Position numbers and translations under genes: made by a program | Notes under the pieces: model-generated | Told to the model about the DNA's origin: nothing | The model's database searches: none | Seen by the model: the letters and a program-made list of their open reading frames with translations, nothing else | In this document: in pieces, positions 1 through 5,890 of the stretch | How the letters are laid out: every line of letters begins with the position of its first letter | Numbering within the stretch: position 1 is the stretch's first letter | Source: CAIOZW01 sp049317725 | Lineage (GTDB): Bacteria; Acidobacteriota; Blastocatellia; RBC074 | Direction: 5' to 3' | NCBI GenBank assembly: GCA_049317725.1 | Contig: JBMOHS010000144.1 | Location: 1-10,127, forward strand | Length of the DNA: 10,127 nt

Positions 1-7
1 GAAGAGA

Positions 8-109
8 CTCACGCGAAGACGCGAAGACGCAAAGAGGGGAGAGGGAAGAGGGGAGAATGTGACCGAACCGATTCCCAAAAACTTTCGCGGCTTCGCGCCT
101 TCGCGTGAG
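8..109. repeat. Imperfect inverted repeat made of a tandem 8-mer
   Basis: The left arm (8-34) is CTC followed by three tandem 8-mers: ACGCGAAG, ACGCGAAG, ACGCAAAG. The right arm (82-109) is the inverted version, CTTTCGCG, GCTTCGCG, CCTTCGCG, then TGAG. Aligned as inverted repeats, the outer 23 bases differ at only two positions, with one extra base near the inner end. The 47-base spacer (35-81) is G/A-rich (GGGGAGAGGGAAGAGGGGAG). The arrangement looks like a dispersed, non-coding REP/MITE-like element that could form a cruciform or RNA hairpin. No transposase is visible. Short frames crossing it are Arg/Ser/Pro-rich low-complexity and not believable proteins. Confidence 0.65.
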
Positions 110-342
110 AAAAACAACCGGGCCCTTGCCGGCAGAAAGAAGCTCACGTGGTGGCGCAGAGGTTTTTCCAGAAGCGGATCACTCGCACGATCCTGTTCTT
201 TCTCTCGCCCCTCGTCCCTTTTCCCTCGCCCCTGTCCCCTCGCCCCACGTCTCGGCTCTGCCACGAAGCGATCTCCGTCAACTCGCGAGAGGCGTCGGCG
301 CGTCATCGTGTCGTCGACCCTGCTTTTTTGATCATCTCCACA
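110..342. other. Non-coding stretch, no gene seen
   Basis: I see no credible gene here. Open frames of 70-100 codons exist, but their translations are Arg/Ser/Pro-rich, have no recognisable domain, and are driven by the repeat tracts they cross. The stretch contains a C-rich tract (annotated separately), a CTCGCGAG palindrome at 282-289, and a T-run at 324-329. It separates the inverted repeat from the promoter region of the antitoxin gene. Confidence 0.6.
203..246. repeat. C-rich repeat tract with CCCTCGCCCC motifs
   Basis: This tract is a run of CCCCTCG-type units containing two exact copies of CCCTCGCCCC (223-232 and 237-246). The reverse complement GGGGCGAGGG occurs twice at 1066-1075 and 1087-1096, on the far side of the toxin-antitoxin genes. 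The two tracts therefore form a loose, long-range inverted pair around that module. The tract is non-coding low-complexity DNA; whether it is part of a mobile element cannot be told from one copy. Confidence 0.55.
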
Positions 343-379
343 TTCGGCCGAACAGAATAGCAGCCTCAAGGCGTATACT
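343..379 (+). promoter_or_regulatory. Probable antitoxin promoter with palindromic operator
   Basis: TATACT at 374-379 matches five of six bases of a sigma-70 -10 box and lies about 100 bases before the antitoxin start. No good -35 hexamer is found at 16-18 bp spacing. A perfect 10-bp palindrome, TTCGGCCGAA (343-352), overlaps the -35 position, where a repressor would block polymerase. Further down, GCCTGCC (391-397) and GGCAGGC (425-431) form a second inverted pair in the presumed leader. Autoregulation by the antitoxin is typical for such modules, but the assignment here is inference. Confidence 0.35.
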
Positions 380-478
380 GGGCAAGTCTCGCCTGCCAGC
401 CCCGGGACACTAGATCCGTGCTCCGGCAGGCTGGTGGAGGTCGAGAAGATCCAACGAGTCGCCTGGAGGAGGTGTCAG

Positions 479-703
479 ATGGCCGAGTTGATTGACAGGA
501 TCACGCTAAACCCTGAGCAGTGTGGCGGGCGACCTTGTATCAGAGGGTTGAGAATTCGTGTCGTTGATGTGCTTGACCTGCTGGCTGCGGGCTTGACTGT
601 GGAAGAGGTGCTCGCCGAATTGCCCGATCTTGAGAGGGACGATATTCTGGCGTCACTTCAGTATGCCGCACGTACACTCGATCATCCACGACTGGCGGCG
701 TGA
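479..703 (+). CDS. DUF433 family antitoxin
   Basis: This small protein (74 aa) is the probable antitoxin of a type II toxin-antitoxin pair, expected to bind and neutralise the PIN-like protein encoded next. The sequence shows the DUF433 pattern: an N-terminal DRITLNPEQCGGRPCIRG segment (the family's 'I-x-P-x-x-C-x-G-K/R-P-C-I-x-G/R' signature), then a winged-helix-like region with VVDVLDLLAAGLTVEEVLAELPDL and a final helix DDILASLQYAARTLDHP. The ATG at 479 is chosen because GGAGGAGG lies six bases upstream and the family normally starts with this 'DRI' segment. An in-frame GTG at 434 would add 15 atypical residues. The gene ends 23 bp before the toxin start, so the two are very likely co-transcribed. 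The G+C content is visibly lower than that of the flanking chromosomal genes, consistent with horizontal acquisition. Confidence 0.88.
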   Translation: MAELIDRITLNPEQCGGRPCIRGLRIRVVDVLDLLAAGLTVEEVLAELPDLERDDILASLQYAARTLDHPRLAA

Positions 704-726
704 TGACATGACCGTGATGAAAAGGC

Positions 727-1578
727 ATGGTTATCTGGATTGATGCACATCTGAATCCTGCGATCGCGGAATGGGTCACTCAAAATTATACAATTCAGGC
801 AGTCGCTCTTCGTGACCTCGGCCTGCGCCATGCGACAGATCGACAGATCTTCGAAGCGGGCCGGCAAAGCAATGCGGTCGTCATGACCAAAGATCGTGAT
901 TTTGTCGATTTGGTGCAGCGACATGGCCCACCACCTCAGATCATCTGGCTTACCATTGGCAACACGTCAAACATTCGGTTGAAAGACATTCTCTCCAGGA
1001 CTTTGAACGTGGCGATTGACTTGCTTACTCAGGGAGAGTCGCTGGTCGAAATCGGAGAGGGAATAGGGGCGAGGGGTGAGGGAATAGGGGCGAGGGGGGA
1101 CGGACTGGGAGGAGGTCGAGGGATGATGAACGGGGTCAAGACGTTGAAGGCGCACATTTCACTGAACGTGGAGAGTGTCGAGCGGAGCATCGAGTTTTAC
1201 CAAAAGCTCTTGGGGATCGAGCCGTGCAAAGTACGGAAGGGGTATGCCAAGTTTGACGTGGAGAATCCGCCGCTGAATCTGGCGCTCAACGAGGTGGCGG
1301 GGGAGGTACGGGGAGGATTGTCACACTTGGGGATCCAGGTCGGGAGTACGGCGGAGGTCTTGGCGGTGCGGGACGAATGGAAGAGGGCAGGATTGGTGAC
1401 GCGGGATGAGATGCAGACCACCTGTTGTTACGCGGTGCAGGACAAGACCTGGGTCGCGGATCCGGACGGGAATGAGTGGGAGGTCTTCGTCGTCCTCGCG
1501 GACAACCTCGCGGAGAGTGGAGGGGAGGGGGCTTGCTGTGTCCCCGGGTCAATGGTACAGATCGGCACTCGGCGCTGA
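727..1578 (+). CDS. DUF5615 PIN-like toxin read in frame into ArsI-type protein (fused ORF)
   Basis: This single 283-codon frame holds two unrelated domains. Residues 1-109 match the DUF5615/Mut7-C-like PIN family, the usual toxin partner of DUF433: N-terminal IWIDAHLNPAIAEW with Asp6, the VVMTKDRDF block (Asp56, Asp58), and a late GNTSN motif (78-82). Such toxins are presumed metal-dependent RNases. They are normally about 110-120 aa and stop just after a 'LVEI' segment. Here LVEI (106-109) is followed by EGIGARG repeated twice, encoded by a 21-bp tandem repeat, then a Gly-rich linker, then from residue 133 a complete ArsI/CadI glyoxalase-fold protein. No stop codon separates the parts, so translation of the toxin must yield a fusion unless ribosomes drop off. 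ATG at 727 is the only sensible start; its ribosome binding site is weak (AAGG at 722-725, too close), suggesting coupling to the antitoxin. A sequencing indel in the G-run at 1094-1099 that hides a stop cannot be excluded. Confidence 0.75.
   Translation: MVIWIDAHLNPAIAEWVTQNYTIQAVALRDLGLRHATDRQIFEAGRQSNAVVMTKDRDFVDLVQRHGPPPQIIWLTIGNTSNIRLKDILSRTLNVAIDLLTQGESLVEIGEGIGARGEGIGARGDGLGGGRGMMNGVKTLKAHISLNVESVERSIEFYQKLLGIEPCKVRKGYAKFDVENPPLNLALNEVAGEVRGGLSHLGIQVGSTAEVLAVRDEWKRAGLVTRDEMQTTCCYAVQDKTWVADPDGNEWEVFVVLADNLAESGGEGACCVPGSMVQIGTRR
1057..1099. repeat. 21-bp tandem repeat encoding the toxin-ArsI linker
   Basis: There are two units, 1057-1077 and 1078-1098, identical in 20 of 21 bases. The core is GGGAATAGGGGCGAGGGG. 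Because 21 is a multiple of three, each unit adds EGIGARG to the reading frame and copy-number change would not shift the frame. The other two forward frames are closed: one meets TAG at 1064-1066, the other TGA at 1077-1079. The frame in use is the only open one. The unit contains GGGGCGAGGG, the reverse complement of the motif in the tract at 203-246. Confidence 0.8.
1107..1115 (+). promoter_or_regulatory. Strong internal ribosome binding site for arsI
   Basis: GGGAGGAGG lies seven bases before ATG at 1123 (a second ATG follows at 1126). It sits inside the fused reading frame, right after the tandem repeat. It is a better Shine-Dalgarno sequence than that of the toxin start at 727. It therefore supports independent production of the ArsI domain from the same mRNA, beside any fusion protein. 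Confidence 0.6.
1123..1578 (+). CDS. arsI: ArsI/CadI-type glyoxalase-fold protein, probable organoarsenical C-As lyase
   Basis: ArsI uses Fe(II) and oxygen to cleave the carbon-arsenic bond of trivalent organoarsenicals such as methylarsenite, giving arsenite in the cytoplasm. From ATG at 1123 the product is 151 aa, the usual size. It shows two vicinal-oxygen-chelate halves: a first half with His11 in KAHISLNV and the 'SIEFYQKLLG' helix, and a second with His68 in SHLGIQV and Glu120 in DPDGNEWEVF. These are the expected metal-ligand triad. The vicinal Cys101-Cys102 in TTCCYAVQDK is the substrate-binding pair that marks ArsI. A second pair, Cys138-Cys139, lies near the C-terminus. The start is supported by GGGAGGAGG seven bases upstream, although the frame is also open upstream into the DUF5615 toxin. 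ArsC follows after 31 bp, supporting an arsenic role. The related cadmium-induced CadI proteins are the main alternative. Confidence 0.8.
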   Translation: MMNGVKTLKAHISLNVESVERSIEFYQKLLGIEPCKVRKGYAKFDVENPPLNLALNEVAGEVRGGLSHLGIQVGSTAEVLAVRDEWKRAGLVTRDEMQTTCCYAVQDKTWVADPDGNEWEVFVVLADNLAESGGEGACCVPGSMVQIGTRR

Positions 1579-1609
1579 GCGTCGCAACTCAGCGCGGGCG
1601 GAGGTGACC

Positions 1610-2032
1610 TTGAAGAAAGCGCGTGTTCTGGTTCTCTGCACCGGCAACTCGGCTCGCAGCCAGATGGCGGAAGGAATTCTACGCCACGAGGGAGGAGATC
1701 TCTTCGAGGTCGAGAGCGCCGGCGTGCGGCCAGGGAGCGTCCGCCCGGAGGCCATCGAGGTGATGCGCGAGATTGGGATCGATATGACCCGGCACTGGTC
1801 GAAGTCCGTCGAGATCTTCGTCGGGCAGACGTTCGACTACATCATCACCGTCTGCGATCACGCGCAGGAGAGTTGCCCCGTCTTTCCTGGTCAGGCCGTG
1901 CGGATCCACCAGAGCTTTGAGGATCCGCCGGCCCCTGGGGTGATGCCCCCCGATGAGACCCTCGCCTGCTTTCGACGCGTCCGGGATCAGATCCAGCACT
2001 GGATGCGCGACTTCATCACCCGATCCAGATGA
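1610..2032 (+). CDS. arsC: Arsenate reductase, thioredoxin-coupled (LMW phosphatase fold)
   Basis: This cytoplasmic enzyme reduces arsenate to arsenite, with electrons from thioredoxin. Read from TTG at 1610 the product is 140 aa. It carries the phosphatase-type loop CTGNSARS with Cys10 and Arg16, the resolving cysteines Cys82 and Cys89 in TVCDHAQESCP, and Asp105 in FEDPP. These positions equal the Cys10/Cys82/Cys89/Asp105 numbering of the Staphylococcus pI258 enzyme, which also supports the start. GGAGG at 1600-1604 is placed correctly for the TTG. An in-frame GTG at 1604 overlaps that ribosome binding site and is less likely. The frame is open much further upstream, but that part overlaps arsI in another frame and is Arg/Ser-rich. 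The gene lies 31 bp behind arsI on the same strand. No arsR or exporter gene is in the window, so the arsenite produced must be exported by proteins encoded elsewhere. Confidence 0.92.
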   Translation: MKKARVLVLCTGNSARSQMAEGILRHEGGDLFEVESAGVRPGSVRPEAIEVMREIGIDMTRHWSKSVEIFVGQTFDYIITVCDHAQESCPVFPGQAVRIHQSFEDPPAPGVMPPDETLACFRRVRDQIQHWMRDFITRSR

Positions 2033-2035
2033 CAG

Positions 2036-2074
2036 GGGGGGATTGGTACGGGTACTCTGCTACTCGATCCCCCC
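2036..2074. terminator. Possible bidirectional terminator between convergent genes
   Basis: GGGGGGAT (2036-2043) pairs perfectly with ATCCCCCC (2067-2074) around a 23-base loop that includes the short repeat GGTAC/GGGTAC. It begins four bases after the arsC stop and ends 20 bases before the receptor-gene stop on the opposite strand, the expected place for a shared terminator. There is no T-run on either side, so it would be atypical for an intrinsic terminator. Confidence 0.35.
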
Positions 2075-2094
2075 TCCCGCCTCCCCCAACCTTC

Positions 2095-4491
2095 TCAGAA
2101 TCGCCAATCGAGCCCAATCAACGGGAAGAGGCCGAGTTGATCGTCGAAGCGCGAGCGGTTGTTGCGGCGGTCCCACGAGATCCGGGCGAAGTTCTGCCGA
2201 TTGAAGATGTTCTGGACGCCGATGAAGAGCAGGACGTCCTGTTCGCGGAAGCGGAAGGTGTAGTCGGCGCGCAGGTCGAGTCGCTGGTAGGCGAGGGCCC
2301 GTTCGTCGTTGACACGGGTCAGATCGAAGATGCCGCGGCGCTGGGCGACTGACGCCGCTTCGTTGAACGGGGTGAATGGGCGCCCCGAGAGGTGGACCCA
2401 GCGGGTCGAGAACTCCCATTTCGGGCTCAAGCGGTAGCCGCCGACAAGGTTGAAGACGAACGGATAGTCGTAAGTACCCGGCCGGAGGACGCCATCGAGG
2501 CCGGCGACGCGGGTGCGGGAGAAGGCGACGTTGGTCTGACCGAACCAGCGCCCGGAGAACTTCTTCTCGGCGAAGAGTTCGACGCCCTGGGCGCGGCCGC
2601 GCCCCGCGCTGGTCAGGGGAAAGAGGATCTCGCGGGTCGAGAAGGTGTCGCCGACACTGGCCAGCGAGAGGGAAGGGAACTGGGTCGAGACCGGATAGTC
2701 GCGGTACTCCTTGCGGTAGGCCTCAAGGGTCACCCGGAAGGTGTCGCTGGCGACGTAGGAGAGTCCGGTGACGTAGTGGTCTGCACGGAAGGGGATCAGT
2801 CCGCGGTTCTCCGGAAAGGCGGAGACGAAGAGGAAGAAGGGCTGCTGGTAGTAGGTCCCAAAGCTGCCGCGCCAGGAGAGCTTGTCGGTCAAGCGATAAC
2901 TCATCCCGATCCGCGGGCTGAACCGTCCCCTTTGAAGCAGGGCATAGTGGTCGTAGCGCCCTCCCCAGGTCAGGTTGAGCCGGCGGGTGAGGTCTTGGGT
3001 CGTCTGGACGTAGGCGCCCGTCTGGGTGGTGGTGTAGCTCTGCTGGAGCGCGATCGGGTTGACGCCCGGCTGCAGGGAGTAGGGGTTGTCGTTGCCGAAC
3101 GGGGTCGCCGTGTTGTAGTTGATGCGAAAGAGCTTGAAGCTGCCACCGGCCTGCAGTTTGTTGAGGCGGGGGAGGTAGAGCGTCAGGTCGTACTTGATGG
3201 TGCTCTCGCCCTCGCGGGAGTCGTCGCGGTAGACGAGTTGGCCGTTGGCGATCTGGTCCTCGATCGGGGTGCCGATTGGAGGGAGGCCACCGCGGACGAG
3301 ATCGCGGACGCGCGCGTTGACACCCGCCTCGGAGTGGGTCACTCCGAGCAGGCCGACACCGCGGTCCCCGAAGATCCGTTGCCAGTTGAAGCCGTTGGCG
3401 CTGCGCCAGCCGTTGTAGCGAATGTCAAGGGTGCTCAGCTCCTCCTCCGGCGCGATCCCCTCGGCGGCACCGAGCCGGATGCGGTCATCTCCGCTGACAC
3501 TGACGGCCCAGATCCGGTCCCTTGGCGTCAGGTCGTAAACGACCTTCCCATTGTAGGAGTAGTTGACCGGGGTTCCCCCGATGCCAATGTCATTGGTGAA
3601 GAGGTCGAGGAAGCTGCGCCGGGCCGAGGCGACCCACGAGCCGCGCCCACCCTTGATCGGCCCTTCGAGAACCGCCCCTGCGCCGGCAAATCCCAGCGTG
3701 GCCCGCCCTTGGAGCCGCTCCCGGCTGCCTTCCCGTTGGCTGATCTGCAGGACGCTCGACGTCCGGTTGATGAAGGGGGCCGGATAGCCACCCGTCAGGA
3801 AGGTCACGTCCTGCAAGAGTGCCGGGTCGAGCATGCTCACCGAGCCCCCGGCCGAGGCAAAGTTGGCGAAGCTGTTGATGTTCGGGATCTCGATGTTGTC
3901 GACGATGAAGAGGTTCTCGAGGGGGCTTCCGCCGCGGACGATGATGTCGTTGCGGAAGTCGTTCGATCCGATGACGACCCCGGGGAGGGTCTGGACGTAG
4001 CGCGAGATGTCCTGGAGCGCTCCCGCCGCCTTGAGCACCTCGTTCGGTTGAATGAGGTAGCCGGAGCTCTTGACCTCTTCGGGAACGACGAAGGCCGGCG
4101 CGGTGATGGTCACCGACTGCTCGATCTTCTCGACCTGCGGCAAGGTGACCGAGACCCGGCCATCGAGGCCCGCGCGGACTTCCACTTCATCGCTCTGCAG
4201 GACCGGCTGGCCGGGAAGGGAGATCTCCAGGCGGTAGACGCCCGCGCGCAGCTCGCCGAGCCGGAAGGCTCCCGCCGCGTCCGAGAGGGTGCAGCGCGTC
4301 GTTCCGGCGAGACAGATCTTGACCCCGGCGACCGGCTCGCCTAGGGCTCCCCGCACCTCCCCAACGATCGCTCCGACACCCGTCGTGTCCTGCGCCCAGC
4401 CCGGCACTCCCACCCACCCCAAGAACAGGAGGCACCACACAATGGCCCCCACTCGGCTTCTCCCCTGCCACGCTCCGTGGTCGTTCTTCAT
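2095..4491 (-). CDS. TonB-dependent receptor with carboxypeptidase-regulatory-like domain (Oar-like)
   Basis: This 798-aa outer-membrane protein should take up a substrate using energy from TonB. Residues 1-34 are a signal peptide (hydrophobic AIVWCLLFLGWVGVPG, cleavage after GWAQ). Residues about 38-117 form a carboxypeptidase D regulatory-like beta-sandwich (GAIVGEVRGALGEPVAGVKI, then SDAAGAFRLGELRAGVYRLE). A TonB-box-like EQSVTITA follows at 124-131. The plug domain spans about 145-255, with DIIVRGGSPLENLFIVDNI and FLTGGYPAPF. The rest is a beta-barrel with many aromatic/polar alternations, ending in DWRF with a terminal Phe as expected for Bam-dependent insertion. The ATG has GAGGAG four bases upstream. 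This domain order is common in Acidobacteriota and Bacteroidota. The substrate is unknown; no SusD-like or metal-uptake partner is adjacent. About 210 bp without a gene precede it, holding no clear promoter that I can defend. The strand opposite is also open for 650 codons, a result of codon bias. Confidence 0.9.
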   Translation of the reverse strand: MKNDHGAWQGRSRVGAIVWCLLFLGWVGVPGWAQDTTGVGAIVGEVRGALGEPVAGVKICLAGTTRCTLSDAAGAFRLGELRAGVYRLEISLPGQPVLQSDEVEVRAGLDGRVSVTLPQVEKIEQSVTITAPAFVVPEEVKSSGYLIQPNEVLKAAGALQDISRYVQTLPGVVIGSNDFRNDIIVRGGSPLENLFIVDNIEIPNINSFANFASAGGSVSMLDPALLQDVTFLTGGYPAPFINRTSSVLQISQREGSRERLQGRATLGFAGAGAVLEGPIKGGRGSWVASARRSFLDLFTNDIGIGGTPVNYSYNGKVVYDLTPRDRIWAVSVSGDDRIRLGAAEGIAPEEELSTLDIRYNGWRSANGFNWQRIFGDRGVGLLGVTHSEAGVNARVRDLVRGGLPPIGTPIEDQIANGQLVYRDDSREGESTIKYDLTLYLPRLNKLQAGGSFKLFRINYNTATPFGNDNPYSLQPGVNPIALQQSYTTTQTGAYVQTTQDLTRRLNLTWGGRYDHYALLQRGRFSPRIGMSYRLTDKLSWRGSFGTYYQQPFFLFVSAFPENRGLIPFRADHYVTGLSYVASDTFRVTLEAYRKEYRDYPVSTQFPSLSLASVGDTFSTREILFPLTSAGRGRAQGVELFAEKKFSGRWFGQTNVAFSRTRVAGLDGVLRPGTYDYPFVFNLVGGYRLSPKWEFSTRWVHLSGRPFTPFNEAASVAQRRGIFDLTRVNDERALAYQRLDLRADYTFRFREQDVLLFIGVQNIFNRQNFARISWDRRNNRSRFDDQLGLFPLIGLDWRF

Positions 4492-4702
4492 CTGGCTCCT
4501 CTTCCTTCCTGTTTCGGCTCTGCTCGTTCCAATTCAGTCCTGCAAGGTGGTGACGACCTGTCTGTCAGGAATCGACCTTTGCTGATGAAAAAAGAAGAGA
4601 GTAACGATGAAGTTTGGCGGTTCTGCCACAAATCTATGCGAAAAGCGCACACCGGAAGGGAAGTCAAAAAAGCCTGGTGACGAGGTGCGGGCGAGGGAGT
4701 GC

Positions 4703-5863
4703 CTACCACGGGCGGAGGAGCGAGCGGAACAGCCGCTCCTTGAGGGTGAGGTAGACCTGTTCGCCTGCGATCAGGTCGCGGACGGTCTCGCGAACCCCTC
4801 GATGGTAGCGGGCGACCTGGACCATGCGCTCGAGGAGCGGCGTTCCCCCCGCACTTCCCGAGTAGAACCGGTCGCTGAGCGTCGCCGCGCGGCGAAGCTC
4901 CCCCCCGAAGCTTGTCCGCCACATCGCCTCGTAATCGGCTGGGCGGCCGGTCAGCGCCTGGGCGAGGAGTGTGGCCGAGTGGATGGCATAGTAGATGCCT
5001 TCCCCCGTCAGGGGATCGACAAAGCCGGCGGCGTCTCCGATCAGGGCCCAGCCCTGATCGACTGAGCTGGCGCGCAGTCTATCCCACGTCTCGGCTCCCA
5101 GCGAGGGGATCATTGCCGCGTAGAAGCGGGCGTGGGGCGCCCCCGGGCCCGGGTGGAGGATCGCCTCGGCAACCGCCGGGTAGTCCCGCCGGATGAAGGC
5201 GAGCAGCCGCGCGCGCATCTCCGCTGGGCTGGTTTCGCGATAGCCCGTTGCGATCCCGAAGGAGAGGTGGTCCGTTCGCGGAAAGAGCCAGCAGTAGCCA
5301 CTGAGCCCCTCCAGATACCCAATCTCGACCCGGCCGGGTGGGTGAGCAACCGCACCGTCGACGTGCCAGCCGAGCCCGTAGGAGAAATCACCGGCCGGAA
5401 GCGCTTGGCCGACCCGACGGCGGATGACGCTGTTGGCCCCGTCGGCTCCCACCAGAAAGTCGACGTGTACCGAGCCGCCCGCCGTCTCGATCTCCCACTG
5501 ACTCCCGTGTCGGGTCGTCTTCTCAACCCGCTGGCAGGTGAGCTGGGCACCGGCGGCCACCGCCCGTTCACGCATCTGCCGGCCCAGCTCCTGCCGCGAG
5601 TAGATGGCAAAGCTCGACCGGGGGGCGAGCGTCAGTTCGCGCTCGTGCGGGGTGCGCAGCCGGAGAGAGGTCACCCAGGACTTCGGTGCCGTGCCCTCGC
5701 CCAGGAACGGGTAGTCGTGGAGGGCCTTCGAGGTCACCCCGCCACCACACGGCTTCTCCCACGCCTCACGGGCGTCGTAGAGATGGACGGTGGCTCCGGC
5801 TCGACTCAATTCGTGGGCGAGGTGGGCCCCGGCGGGCCCGGCTCCGACAATTCCGACACGCAT
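4703..5863 (-). CDS. Geranylgeranyl reductase family FAD-dependent oxidoreductase
   Basis: This 386-aa flavoprotein belongs to the family that saturates isoprenoid chains (ChlP of chlorophyll synthesis, archaeal lipid reductases, menaquinone-tail reductases). The N-terminus has the Rossmann motif GIVGAGPAG (residues 4-12) with acidic Asp30 at the end of the second strand for FAD ribose binding. KPCGGGV at 37-43 is a hallmark of the family. FLVGADGANS (136-145) and GDAAGFVDPLTGEGI (276-290) are the later FAD-contact motifs. Signal peptide and membrane segments are absent. The start lies 27 bp after the stop of the nudix gene on the same strand, so the two are probably co-transcribed. AGGAG is about 11 bases from the ATG, somewhat distant. 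The exact substrate (quinone side chain, carotenoid or lipid) cannot be told; a halogenase or other group-A flavin oxidoreductase is a less likely alternative. Confidence 0.85.
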   Translation of the reverse strand: MRVGIVGAGPAGAHLAHELSRAGATVHLYDAREAWEKPCGGGVTSKALHDYPFLGEGTAPKSWVTSLRLRTPHERELTLAPRSSFAIYSRQELGRQMRERAVAAGAQLTCQRVEKTTRHGSQWEIETAGGSVHVDFLVGADGANSVIRRRVGQALPAGDFSYGLGWHVDGAVAHPPGRVEIGYLEGLSGYCWLFPRTDHLSFGIATGYRETSPAEMRARLLAFIRRDYPAVAEAILHPGPGAPHARFYAAMIPSLGAETWDRLRASSVDQGWALIGDAAGFVDPLTGEGIYYAIHSATLLAQALTGRPADYEAMWRTSFGGELRRAATLSDRFYSGSAGGTPLLERMVQVARYHRGVRETVRDLIAGEQVYLTLKERLFRSLLRPW

Positions 5864-5890
5864 CTTCCCGATTGCTCCTCTCTGTTCTGC

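Noticed and set aside
8..109. The repeat region as a CRISPR array
   Set aside because: The units are 8 bases long, directly adjacent without unique spacers, and the two arms are inverted; there are no cas genes.
59..413. Three overlapping short open frames in the first 400 bases
   Set aside because: They cross the inverted repeat and the C-rich tract, encode Arg/Ser/Pro-rich low-complexity sequence, and have no good ribosome binding sites.
1406..1609. Upstream extension of arsC to an ATG at 1406
   Set aside because: It overlaps arsI in another frame and is Arg/Ser-rich. The cysteine positions fit the family exactly if translation starts at TTG 1610, which has a well-placed GGAGG.
2392..4344. 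A 650-codon open frame on the + strand, antisense to the receptor gene
   Set aside because: The minus-strand frame encodes a full TonB-dependent receptor with signal peptide, plug and terminal Phe. The antisense translation is Glu/Asp/Gly/Val/Arg-rich without domains, as expected from GC-rich codon bias on the other strand.
4492..4702. A TTGACT hexamer on the - strand as receptor-gene promoter
   Set aside because: No acceptable -10 box lies 16-18 bp downstream; the nearest CATAGAT is about 24 bp away, so I do not call a promoter here.
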